Positions 25,974-33,433 of a DNA stretch of 64,000 nt are shown here, in pieces. Source of the DNA: Halobacteriales archaeon QS_1_68_20. Lineage in GTDB: Archaea; Halobacteriota; Halobacteria; Halobacteriales; PXRE01. Numbering within the stretch: the first letter of the stretch is position 1; every line of letters starts with the position of its first letter. Where the stretch lies: positions 173,971-237,970 of the forward strand of contig PXRE01000001.1 of the NCBI GenBank assembly GCA_003021085.1, in the 5' to 3' direction. The translations under genes and the position numbers were made by a program. Under the pieces are notes generated by a model. The model searched no databases. It had not been told where the DNA came from and worked only from the letters and a program-made list of their open reading frames with translations.

Positions 25974-26443
25974 CGTTCGCGTGTCTACGCCGCTTCAAAA
26001 TTATAAAACTTCCGACAGGACTTCGAACCAGGGGTCCGGTCACGTGAGGCGAACCGGGGTCCAGGGTTGTCGGTGTCGTCGAAAGGTCTGCCGCAACGCG
26101 GAGCGGTTTTCGTCTACAACGATACTCGACGTCGTGGCCACCGGGGCCATCGCGGAACGTCGTCGTTAAGGCCAGGGCGGAGTGACGATGTCGCCATTCC
26201 GTGAGTCACTGTGTGACATGACGTAACTACCCATTGCCTTGTGCTGTTTATATTTTTGCATTGAAATATTCTGCCGGGTAACCGGGGACAAGCGCCTCGT
26301 CTGCGAGTCCGGTTCCGCGACAGTCCGGGGATCTCGTTCGCCGGTCCCGTGGTGGATCGCCGGTCGGCCTCGCCCGATTCAGTTAATTCGAACCCGAGTT
26401 AACCACCGGGATTTTTCCGGGGGCGCGGCGTAAATGAGGAGGT
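25974..26443. other. 470-base intergenic region upstream of pyk and P450
   Basis: No protein-like frame seen. It contains the P450 promoter at its left end, an A+T-rich patch at about 26244-26272 (TTTATATTTTTGCATTG) with no gene at leaderless distance, and an inverted repeat just before pyk. Otherwise I see nothing in it. Confidence 0.6.
26382..26403. promoter_or_regulatory. operator-like inverted repeat before pyk
   Basis: GTTAATTCG and CGAGTTAAC are 9-base arms with one mismatch around a 4-base spacer (AACC), ending 40 bases before the pyk start. The size and place fit a dimeric repressor or activator site on a glycolytic gene. The binding protein is unknown. Confidence 0.45.
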
Positions 26444-28201
26444 ATGCGAAACGCGAAGATCGTCTGTACGCTGGGGCCGGCCTCCGATGCGGAGTCAGTG
26501 ATCCAGCGGATGGTCGAGGCGGGGATGGCCGTGGCGCGGTTGAACGCCAGCCACGGCACCCGCGACGACCGCGCGGCGGCGATCGAGCGCGTGCAGGCGG
26601 TCGACCAGCGGATCGACCGCCCGCTGGCGACGATGGTGGACCTCCAGGGGCCGGAGATCCGGACCGCGCCGCTTGACGAACCGGTCCACCTCGCGGAGGG
26701 GAGCGAGGTCCGGTTCGTCGAGGGCGAGACGGCCACCGAGTCGGAGGTCGGCCTCTCGCACGCCATCCCGTCGGTCGACCCGGGCGAGCGCATCCTGCTG
26801 GACGACGCGCTGATCGAGGCGACAATCCTCCGGGTCGACGACGACGCCGTCGTCGCCCGGATCGAGGAGGGCGGCGAACTCGGGAGTCGCAAGGGCGTCA
26901 ACGTCCCCGGGGTCGACCTGGACCTGCCGAACCCGACCGAGGACGACCGCCGGGAACTGGAACTCGCGGTGGAACAGGACGCCGACTACGTGGCCGCGAG
27001 TTTCGTCCGGGACGCCGAAGACGTCTACCGGGTCGAGGAGGCCATCGAGGACCTGGGCGGCGAGATCCCCGTCGTGGCGAAGATCGAACGCGACGTGGCC
27101 GTCCGCAACCTCGACGAGATCGTCGACGCCGCCTTCGGCGTGATGGTCGCCCGCGGGGATCTCGGCGTCGAGTGCCCGATGGAGGACGTCCCACTGATCC
27201 AGAAGCGGATCATCCGGCGCTGCCGGGAGTCGGGGACGCCCGTGATCACCGCCACGGAGATGCTCGATTCGATGGTGCACGCGCGCCGGCCCACGCGTGC
27301 GGAGGCGTCCGACGTGGCCAACGCCGTCCTCGACGGGACCGACGCCGTGATGCTGTCGGCGGAGACGGCCGTCGGCGACGACCCCGTCGCGGTCGTCGAG
27401 ACGATGGACCGGATCGTCCGCCAGGTCGAGCGAAGTGACGAGTACGCCGAACTGCGGGAGCAACGGGTCCCGACCGCCAGCGAGTCCCGGACGGAGGCAC
27501 TGGCCCGGTCGGCCCGCTACCTGGCCCGTGACGTCGGCGCTTCCGCGGTGGTGGCCGCGAGCGAGTCCGGGTACACGGTGCTGAAGACCGCGAAGTTCCG
27601 GCCCGGGGTGCCCGTGGTCGCCACCACGCCCAACGACGACGTCCGCAGGCGCCTCGCACTCGTGGGCGGGGTCACCGCCAGGTACGCGCCCTACACCGAC
27701 GAAGGTGCCGACGCCGTCGTCGAGAAAGCCGTCAAGGCGGCGCTGGACGCCGGCGCCGCGGACAGCGGCGACACCGTCGTCGTCCTGTCGGGGATGATGA
27801 CGGAACTGGAGGGCGCCAACACCACGAACATGCTGAAGGTCCACGTCGCCGCCGAGACGCTGACGACGGGCCGGAGCGTCGTCCCCGGGTGGGTCAGCGG
27901 CCCCGTCTCGGTCGTCCCGGACGGGGACCTGACGGACGTGCCCAACGGTGCCGTCGTCGCCCTGCCGGCGGACTTCGAGGGCGAGTTCGAGGGTGACCTG
28001 GGCCGCATCGCCGGCATCGTCGACCCCTCGCCGGGGATGACGGGGTACGCCGCGATGATCGCCAGGGAACTGGAGGTGCCCATGATCAGCGACGCGCCCG
28101 TGACGGAGCTCTCGGACGGTCAGCAGGTCACCCTGGACGCCGAGCGGGGCGTCGTCTACGACGGCGACATCTCGACCGCCACGGAAGCCGACCGTCGCTG
28201 A
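26444..28201 (+). CDS. pyk: pyruvate kinase
   Basis: Transfers phosphate from PEP to ADP, the last step of glycolysis. 585 residues, longer than the usual 470. The barrel begins MRNAKIVCTLGPASDAESVI and has MVDLQGPEIRT, VVAKIERDVAVRNLDEIVDA, MVARGDLGVE and the active-site MLDSMVHARRPTRAEASDVA. The last 110 residues (from about 475: TGRSVVPGWVSGPVSVVPDG) form an extra PEP-utilising, phosphohistidine-like swivelling domain, as in some bacterial and archaeal kinases. It includes TGYAAMIARELEVP, in which the phospho-His of TSHAAI is Tyr, so the domain is probably not catalytic. AGGAGGT abuts the ATG, too close to act as its Shine-Dalgarno site. Confidence 0.96.
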   Translation: MRNAKIVCTLGPASDAESVIQRMVEAGMAVARLNASHGTRDDRAAAIERVQAVDQRIDRPLATMVDLQGPEIRTAPLDEPVHLAEGSEVRFVEGETATESEVGLSHAIPSVDPGERILLDDALIEATILRVDDDAVVARIEEGGELGSRKGVNVPGVDLDLPNPTEDDRRELELAVEQDADYVAASFVRDAEDVYRVEEAIEDLGGEIPVVAKIERDVAVRNLDEIVDAAFGVMVARGDLGVECPMEDVPLIQKRIIRRCRESGTPVITATEMLDSMVHARRPTRAEASDVANAVLDGTDAVMLSAETAVGDDPVAVVETMDRIVRQVERSDEYAELREQRVPTASESRTEALARSARYLARDVGASAVVAASESGYTVLKTAKFRPGVPVVATTPNDDVRRRLALVGGVTARYAPYTDEGADAVVEKAVKAALDAGAADSGDTVVVLSGMMTELEGANTTNMLKVHVAAETLTTGRSVVPGWVSGPVSVVPDGDLTDVPNGAVVALPADFEGEFEGDLGRIAGIVDPSPGMTGYAAMIARELEVPMISDAPVTELSDGQQVTLDAERGVVYDGDISTATEADRR

Positions 28202-28276
28202 CGGTCCGTTCCCAGGTTCGACGCCGGCCGCCGACGGCCCGGGGGACTTTTCCCGCTGGGTGCCGAAGACGGCCCC

Positions 28277-28546
28277 ATGGCCGGCCGTTCGAGCGACGAC
28301 GGAAGCGACGACTTCGGGACGTTCGACGACGGGGCGGATCCTGAAGTCGACGACGGAAACCCGGGGGACGAAGCGGCCGAGGACCCGGACCCAGCGGGCG
28401 ACGACGACATGAGCGGCGTGTTCGGAGCCGTGGACGAACAGCGGCCGATCGAACCCGGCGACGCCTCCGTGGAGAACGCGCTGTTCGTTCTCCTGGGAAT
28501 CCTCACCGGCATCGCCTCGATGCTGGCGATGCTGGGCGTCGTCTGA
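28277..28546 (+). CDS. small acidic protein with C-terminal membrane anchor
   Basis: 89 residues. The first 65 are disordered and Asp-rich. The last 22 (ALFVLLGILTGIASMLAMLG) form one membrane helix, so it is a tail-anchored protein with the acidic part probably in the cytoplasm. It lies 75 bases after pyk in the same direction and before the nfeD-SPFH pair. Function unknown. Confidence 0.7.
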   Translation: MAGRSSDDGSDDFGTFDDGADPEVDDGNPGDEAAEDPDPAGDDDMSGVFGAVDEQRPIEPGDASVENALFVLLGILTGIASMLAMLGVV

Positions 28547-28625
28547 CCCCCGGTCGCCGTCGAAGACCGGTATGCCAGCCAGGTGAGGGAAAAACGTTTA
28601 CCGGCCCCCGGCCCAACCCCCGGCT

Positions 28626-29192
28626 ATGGTCGTGGAGATACTCCCGGATTCGCTGCCGCTGTTGCTGTTCGTGGCGGGAATCCTCCTGACGGCGGCGGAG
28701 GCGGTCATCCCCGGCGCGCACTTCATCGTCATCGGCGTCGCGCTGTCTGTCGCCGGGTTGCTGGGCCTGCTGGCCGCGCCGCTGGCGACGCCGCTCGCGC
28801 TGGCTGCGACGACGCTGCTCTTCGGCGCGCTCGCGTTCTACGTCTACCGGGAGTTCGACTTCTACAGCGGCAACGGGACCGGTCAACCGAGGGACTCCGA
28901 CGACCTGAAGGGATCCTACGGCCGGGTGACCGAGCGGGTGACCGAGAGCGGCGGCGAAGTCAAACTCAAGGACGGCGGGTTCAACCCCTTCTACCGCGCC
29001 CGCTCGCTCCACGGCGAGGAGATCCCGGTCGGGGCCGAGGTGATGGTCATCGACTCCGGGGGTGGCAACGTCGTCACGGTGACGGCGACCGAGGAACTGA
29101 CCGACGACATCGACCGCGAACTGGAGGCCGGACGGGACGTCTCCGCGAGCGCGGACCGCACTGCGGAGCGAGAACCCGAGACCGACACCTGA
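28626..29192 (+). CDS. NfeD-like membrane protein
   Basis: 188 residues. Three membrane segments at about 8-80 (LPLLLFVAGILLTAAEAVIP is characteristic) are followed by an OB-fold domain (GRVTERVTESGGEVKLKDGG, GEEIPVGAEVMVIDSGGGNV). This is the short NfeD type, without the ClpP-like protease part. NfeD proteins are partners of SPFH/stomatin proteins, and one follows 61 bases downstream. The pair probably organises membrane microdomains or supports membrane-protein quality control. Confidence 0.9.
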   Translation: MVVEILPDSLPLLLFVAGILLTAAEAVIPGAHFIVIGVALSVAGLLGLLAAPLATPLALAATTLLFGALAFYVYREFDFYSGNGTGQPRDSDDLKGSYGRVTERVTESGGEVKLKDGGFNPFYRARSLHGEEIPVGAEVMVIDSGGGNVVTVTATEELTDDIDRELEAGRDVSASADRTAEREPETDT

Positions 29193-29253
29193 ACCACCTA
29201 ATTCCGTCACTGGAAGGGCAACACTTTTCAGACGAACAACCCTAGGTACGCGC

Positions 29254-30384
29254 ATGGATCCGATAGTACCACTGCAGCTTGGCGGTGGCGCGGTGGTGAC
29301 CATCGTGGGACTACTGTTGCTCGGACTCGTCGTCCTGACGCTGTGGTCCGCCGTGGAGATCGTCGACGCCTACGAGAAGAAGGCGCTGACGGTGTTCGGG
29401 GAGTACCGCGGCCTGCTGGAGCCGGGAATCAACTTCATCCCGCCGTTCGTCAGTCGGACGTACACCTTCGACATGCGGACCCAGACCATCGACGTCCCGC
29501 GGCAGGAAGCGATCACGCGGGACAACTCGCCGGTCACGGCGGACGCGGTGGTCTACATCCGCGTGATGGACGCCCGGCGGGCGTTCCTCGAGGTCGACGA
29601 CTACAAGCGTGCCGTCTCGAACCTGGCCCAGACCACGCTCCGTGCCGTGCTGGGCGACATGGAACTGGACGACACGCTGAACAAGCGCCAGGAGATCAAC
29701 GCGCGCATCCGCAAGGAACTGGACGAACCCACCGACGAGTGGGGCGTCCGCGTCGAGTCCGTGGAGGTCCGCGAGGTCAACCCGAGCAAGGACGTCCAGC
29801 AGGCGATGGAGCAACAGACCTCCGCCGAGCGCCGCCGCCGCGCGATGATCCTGGAGGCCCAGGGTGAACGGCGCAGCGCCATCGAGCAGGCCCAGGGTGA
29901 CAAGCAGTCCAACATCATCCGTGCCCAGGGTGAGAAGCAGAGCCAGATCCTGGAAGCGCAGGGTGACGCCATCTCGACGGTCCTGCGCGCGAAGTCCGCC
30001 GAGTCGATGGGCGAACGGGCGGTCATCGACAAGGGCATGGAGACCCTGGAGTCCATCGGCCAGGGTGAGTCCACCACGTTCGTCCTGCCCCAGGAACTGT
30101 CCTCGCTGGTCGGCCGGTACGGCAAACACCTGACCGGCAGCGACGTCGCGGTCGAGGACGGCACCCTGGAGAGCCTGGAGTTCGACGAGGAGACCGCCGA
30201 AATGCTGGGTCTCAACGACATCGAGGAGATCCTCGGCCAGATCGACGAGGAGGCCGACATCGACGTCGAGGAGATGGAGAAGGAAGCCGAGGCCATCAAG
30301 GAGGGCGACGTCGGCGGCGACATCAAGGATCCCGACGATATCATCGGGGAGTCCGACGCCGACCTCGAAACCGAGACGGAGTAA
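29254..30384 (+). CDS. SPFH/Band 7 (stomatin-like) membrane protein
   Basis: 376 residues. One N-terminal membrane helix (TIVGLLLLGLVVLTLWSAVE) precedes the Band 7 domain (YEKKALTVFGEYRGLLEPGI to VEVREVNPSKDVQQAMEQQT). A helical region follows with the repeated EAQGE/RAQGEKQ pattern typical of stomatin and HflK oligomers. The last 80 residues are an acidic extension. Such proteins form large rings around membrane proteases. It forms a unit with the preceding nfeD-like gene. Confidence 0.95.
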   Translation: MDPIVPLQLGGGAVVTIVGLLLLGLVVLTLWSAVEIVDAYEKKALTVFGEYRGLLEPGINFIPPFVSRTYTFDMRTQTIDVPRQEAITRDNSPVTADAVVYIRVMDARRAFLEVDDYKRAVSNLAQTTLRAVLGDMELDDTLNKRQEINARIRKELDEPTDEWGVRVESVEVREVNPSKDVQQAMEQQTSAERRRRAMILEAQGERRSAIEQAQGDKQSNIIRAQGEKQSQILEAQGDAISTVLRAKSAESMGERAVIDKGMETLESIGQGESTTFVLPQELSSLVGRYGKHLTGSDVAVEDGTLESLEFDEETAEMLGLNDIEEILGQIDEEADIDVEEMEKEAEAIKEGDVGGDIKDPDDIIGESDADLETETE

Positions 30385-30492
30385 CTCGGCCGTCGCCCCG
30401 TTTTCGGTCGTTTTCGCTCCCATCCAGGAGCCAATTTAAAGGGTCGGCCCGGAGCGACACAATTTTACGGGCGTCGTTCATACTAAGGATAG

Positions 30493-31116
30493 ATGAGACG
30501 CGGCTCCGACGTCGACGAGAGCAAGCGGGCGACGCTCCGGCGGTTCGCGGCCCTCGGAGCGGCGTCGCCGCTCGTGGGTCTCGTCGACGGCCGCGAGGAG
30601 GGCGAGGGAAGTGAGGTCCGGGAGGCGATCGCCGGCTACCTGGCGGCCACGCCCGGCGCGCACTTCTCGAAGGTGCGCGACGACCTCAAACTCGGGACCG
30701 GCGAGGCCCAGTACCACCTTCGGCAACTCGTCGACGCGGGCGCCGTCGAGAGCTACAAGGACGGCGACTACCGGCGCTTCTTCCCCGGCGAACGGTTCTC
30801 TAGCTTCGAGAAGGTTGCGCTCGGCTACCTCCGGCGGGAGACGCCCCGCGGGATGCTCGTCGAGTTGCTGGCCGACCCCGGGGTCACCGCGGGCGAACTG
30901 GCCGACCGTCTGGACGTCTCGCGGGCCACCGTGAGCAAGTACGCCGGCGAACTGGAGGAGGTCGGCCTCCTCTCGCGGGAGGACGGCTACGCCGTCGAAC
31001 GGCCCGAGACGGTGCTCGTACTGGTCGTACGGTACGCCGACTCCTTCGACGCGCGGGCGGTCCGCGTGGCCGCCGAAGCCGACGAGTTACTCTCCTACAG
31101 CGCGTCCGACGGGTAA
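30493..31116 (+). CDS. winged-helix transcriptional regulator with two HTH domains
   Basis: 207 residues. The first winged helix lies at about 45-95 (IAGYLAATPGAHFSKVRDDL, QYHLRQLVDAGAVESYKDGD). The second is at about 120-165 (AGELADRLDVSRATVSKYAG). The N-terminal Arg-rich/hydrophobic stretch (RRFAALGAASPLVGLVDG) looks odd for a cytosolic regulator and may be a weak membrane segment. Upstream, ACAATTTAAAGG and ACAATTTTACGG are two TATA-like candidates. Its last 30 bases overlap the converging membrane-hydrolase gene. The target is unknown. Confidence 0.85.
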   Translation: MRRGSDVDESKRATLRRFAALGAASPLVGLVDGREEGEGSEVREAIAGYLAATPGAHFSKVRDDLKLGTGEAQYHLRQLVDAGAVESYKDGDYRRFFPGERFSSFEKVALGYLRRETPRGMLVELLADPGVTAGELADRLDVSRATVSKYAGELEEVGLLSREDGYAVERPETVLVLVVRYADSFDARAVRVAAEADELLSYSASDG

Positions 31117-31551
31117 GCGACCCCGGCACGACAGCCACCCGAGACAGCACGCCCACAGCACCGCGGTCGCCGTCGGGGAGTGACCGCCGAGGGACACGCC
31201 GATGCGTTCCGTAACCACGGGGTACGCCAGTGGGATGCCCATCGGCGTCGTCGCGTCGATCACCAGGTGCGACACGTAGCCAGCCCCCAGCGCACCCCCC
31301 GTGGCCCGGGAGCGAGCGGCCACGACGGCGGCCAGGACTCCCACGGCGACCGCCGAGTGAGTGATCCCGCGGTGGACCAGCGGCCACTCCAGGGTCGCCG
31401 GGAGCAGGAAGTCCGCGTCCGCGACCACGCCGCCGAGCAGGCCTGCTCGCGGGGCGTCGTACAGTGCCGACCCGAGCGTGTACCCGACGAGCGCGTGCGT
31501 CGAGATGGCGGCCGCGAGGAACAACGCGTAGCTTCCGAAGTACGTACCCAC
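31087..31551 (-). CDS. membrane-bound metal-dependent hydrolase (YdjM/DUF457 type)
   Basis: 154 residues. The family signature is visible: THALVGYTLGSALYD near the start, VVADADFLLP, HRGITHSAVAV and SHLVIDATTPMGIPLAYP, supplying the conserved His and Asp residues embedded in membrane helices. This matches the LexA-binding inner-membrane hydrolase family, whose reaction is not well defined. The C-terminus reads into the opposing regulator gene by 30 bases. Confidence 0.88.
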   Translation of the reverse strand: MGTYFGSYALFLAAAISTHALVGYTLGSALYDAPRAGLLGGVVADADFLLPATLEWPLVHRGITHSAVAVGVLAAVVAARSRATGGALGAGYVSHLVIDATTPMGIPLAYPVVTERIGVSLGGHSPTATAVLWACCLGWLSCRGRLPVGRAVGE

Positions 31552-31593
31552 GCAGTCAAGGCGGTGTCGGTTTCGGAATAAGTTTTCCGGTCG

Positions 31594-32919
31594 TCACCTG
31601 TCCTTCCGGACGACCGGCGACCGGAGTTCGAAGTCGGGGAGCCACCACTTGAGTTCGAACCCGATCCACCCCAGCGACGCCAGGATCCCGACGAACGCCG
31701 CGAAGAACTCCGCGCGGCCCATCCACACCGGCGCGACGAAGATGACGGCGTTGAAGATCCGTGCCGGGATCACTATCCTGACGAGGTCGCGGATGATCGC
31801 CAGGAGACTGAAGCCGTCGTCGGACCCGACGGTCGAGGTCCGGGATTCGAGGCCGAGGTGTCTGGCGCTCTCGCCGGTACTGCTCTCCGGGCCCGTCCCG
31901 AGTCGTTCGGCGTCGTAGGGGTGGCTCAGCGGAACCTCCCAGACGATCTCTCCTTGCTGGTTGACCTCGATGAGCCGCTTGCCGTTGGTGTCGGTGATCA
32001 GCGTGTTGCCGTTCGGGAGTCTGTCGGCGTCCCGGGGCCACTGCATCTCGTCGTCGGACCACTCCCAGGACTTGGTCCATCCTTCGCCCTCGCGCTGGTA
32101 CTCGATGATGCGGGCGTTCTCGGAGTCTGCGACCAGCACCGCCGGACCGCCCCGTTCTTCTGGGATGTAGTCGGGGTTGTGCTGCTCGTAGAGCGTTTCG
32201 TGGTCGTCCTCGCTGCCGAGGGTCCAGTTCTCGACGACGCCCGTCTCGCGGTCGATGAACGCGACCTGGTCCTGGTTGCGCATGCTCACCATCACGCGGC
32301 CGTCGTCGAGCAGTTCCACATCGTTCAGGTGGGCCCAGTCGTCGGGGTAGGGCCCGCCGCCCTCGACGGGATAGTCGCTCTGGGCGTCCCACATCCACTC
32401 GATTATCTCCGTCTCGGTGTTCACCATGAACACCTGGTCCTCGATCATGTCCGCGACCAGGATGTGGGTCTCGTTGACCCGCTCGTGGTCGTGCCACTCA
32501 CCCGCGTACTCGTCGTGGTCGTACCGGGCGTAAATCTCGGTGACTTCGCCGGTCGAGAGGTTCACCCGCTCGACGACGTTCCGCGTACAGGGCGGTGAGG
32601 AGCACGTCGGCCCCTCGGTGTGGATGGTGTCGGTGGCCGCGTACTCGACGGTCATCGACGTGTTCGGCACGCGGTCGACGTCGTAGTACTTCGTGTGTTC
32701 GTCTTCGTAGTACAACAAGCTTCCATCGGGATTCCAGGCGATGATCGTCCCGAACCTCGCCGATTCCGTGACGACGGTGGCGTTGTCACGGGGTTCGGGT
32801 CGGGGGACCTCGCTCGTGGAGGCGGTGGTCGGCGCCTTCATCGCGCCGTTTGCGAGCACCGCGACCGACAACAACAGGACGACCACGAACGCGAGCCGGA
32901 TCCGGCGACGTGACGGCAT
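31594..32919 (-). CDS. arylsulfotransferase (ASST)-like membrane protein
   Basis: 441 residues from the ATG giving MPSRRRIRLAFVVV. An N-terminal membrane anchor precedes a large beta-propeller domain outside the cell with ASST-like features (ARFGTIIAWNPDGSLLYYED, WAHLNDVELLDDGRVMVSMR, RDADRLPNGNTLITDTNGKR). Several His residues (EWHDHERVNETH, DWAHLND, EQHNPDY) could be the catalytic ones. Two membrane segments close the protein (FNAVIFVAPVWMG, FFAAFVGILASLGWIGFELK). Bacterial relatives move sulfate between phenols. Haloarchaeal surface glycans are often sulfated and aglD lies next door, so a role in modifying surface glycoproteins is plausible but unproven. Confidence 0.82.
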   Translation of the reverse strand: MPSRRRIRLAFVVVLLLSVAVLANGAMKAPTTASTSEVPRPEPRDNATVVTESARFGTIIAWNPDGSLLYYEDEHTKYYDVDRVPNTSMTVEYAATDTIHTEGPTCSSPPCTRNVVERVNLSTGEVTEIYARYDHDEYAGEWHDHERVNETHILVADMIEDQVFMVNTETEIIEWMWDAQSDYPVEGGGPYPDDWAHLNDVELLDDGRVMVSMRNQDQVAFIDRETGVVENWTLGSEDDHETLYEQHNPDYIPEERGGPAVLVADSENARIIEYQREGEGWTKSWEWSDDEMQWPRDADRLPNGNTLITDTNGKRLIEVNQQGEIVWEVPLSHPYDAERLGTGPESSTGESARHLGLESRTSTVGSDDGFSLLAIIRDLVRIVIPARIFNAVIFVAPVWMGRAEFFAAFVGILASLGWIGFELKWWLPDFELRSPVVRKDR

Positions 32920-32974
32920 ACCCGTGTCTGTCCTCGCAGTCACCTTGAGTCTTTAGGAGTCGGACGGCGTCACG

Positions 32975-33220
32975 TCAGGCCGAGACCATCCAGGTCGTCG
33001 ACGAGGAGTAGCCCCACTTCTCGACGTCGATCTCGAAGTCCCCTTCCTGGATCGCGGTCATGTTGGTCCCGACCTCTTTGGCGGTCATGCCGAGTTCCTC
33101 GCCGATGAGCCGGGACTTGAAGTAGGTCTGGTCGTCGGCGCGTTCCCGGAGGAACTGGAGGATGCGGCGCTGTTTCTCCGAGAGCGATCCGTCGGCGGGC
33201 GCACTCGCGCTCGTGCTCAT
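32975..33220 (-). CDS. small winged-helix protein conserved in haloarchaea
   Basis: 81 residues. SEKQRRILQFLRERADDQTY and SRLIGEELGMTAKEVGTNMT form a helix-turn-helix, and IDVEKWGYSSSTTWMV the wing. It has the size of single-domain haloarchaeal DNA-binding proteins of unknown target. It is divergent from aglD, with a 213-base shared upstream region holding a direct repeat. Confidence 0.8.
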   Translation of the reverse strand: MSTSASAPADGSLSEKQRRILQFLRERADDQTYFKSRLIGEELGMTAKEVGTNMTAIQEGDFEIDVEKWGYSSSTTWMVSA

Positions 33221-33256
33221 GCCTACCTCTATCGTGGAGTCGGACTTAGGGGGTTT

Positions 33257-33351
33257 GGTACGGTCGGTTAACCCGCCGCTGTCTTTCGATTACAGGCCCG
33301 GAAGTAGGTGAAACGAACCGCCCAGGTCCCGGGGTTGGTAGGATCGGTTAA
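33257..33351. promoter_or_regulatory. paired direct repeat in the aglD/winged-helix intergenic region
   Basis: GGTACGGTCGGTTAA (33257-33271) and GGTAGGATCGGTTAA (33337-33351) match at 13 of 15 bases and face the same way, 80 bases apart, between two divergent genes. They could be binding sites for a shared regulator, perhaps the neighbouring winged-helix protein. No further evidence. Confidence 0.4.
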
Positions 33352-33433
33352 GCGGTCGTTTTCCGCGGTCGGTCGGGACTTCTTCGGACACGGTCCAGAA
33401 GGTTCTTACTTGCACCGAAACACCCTCCGGTCG

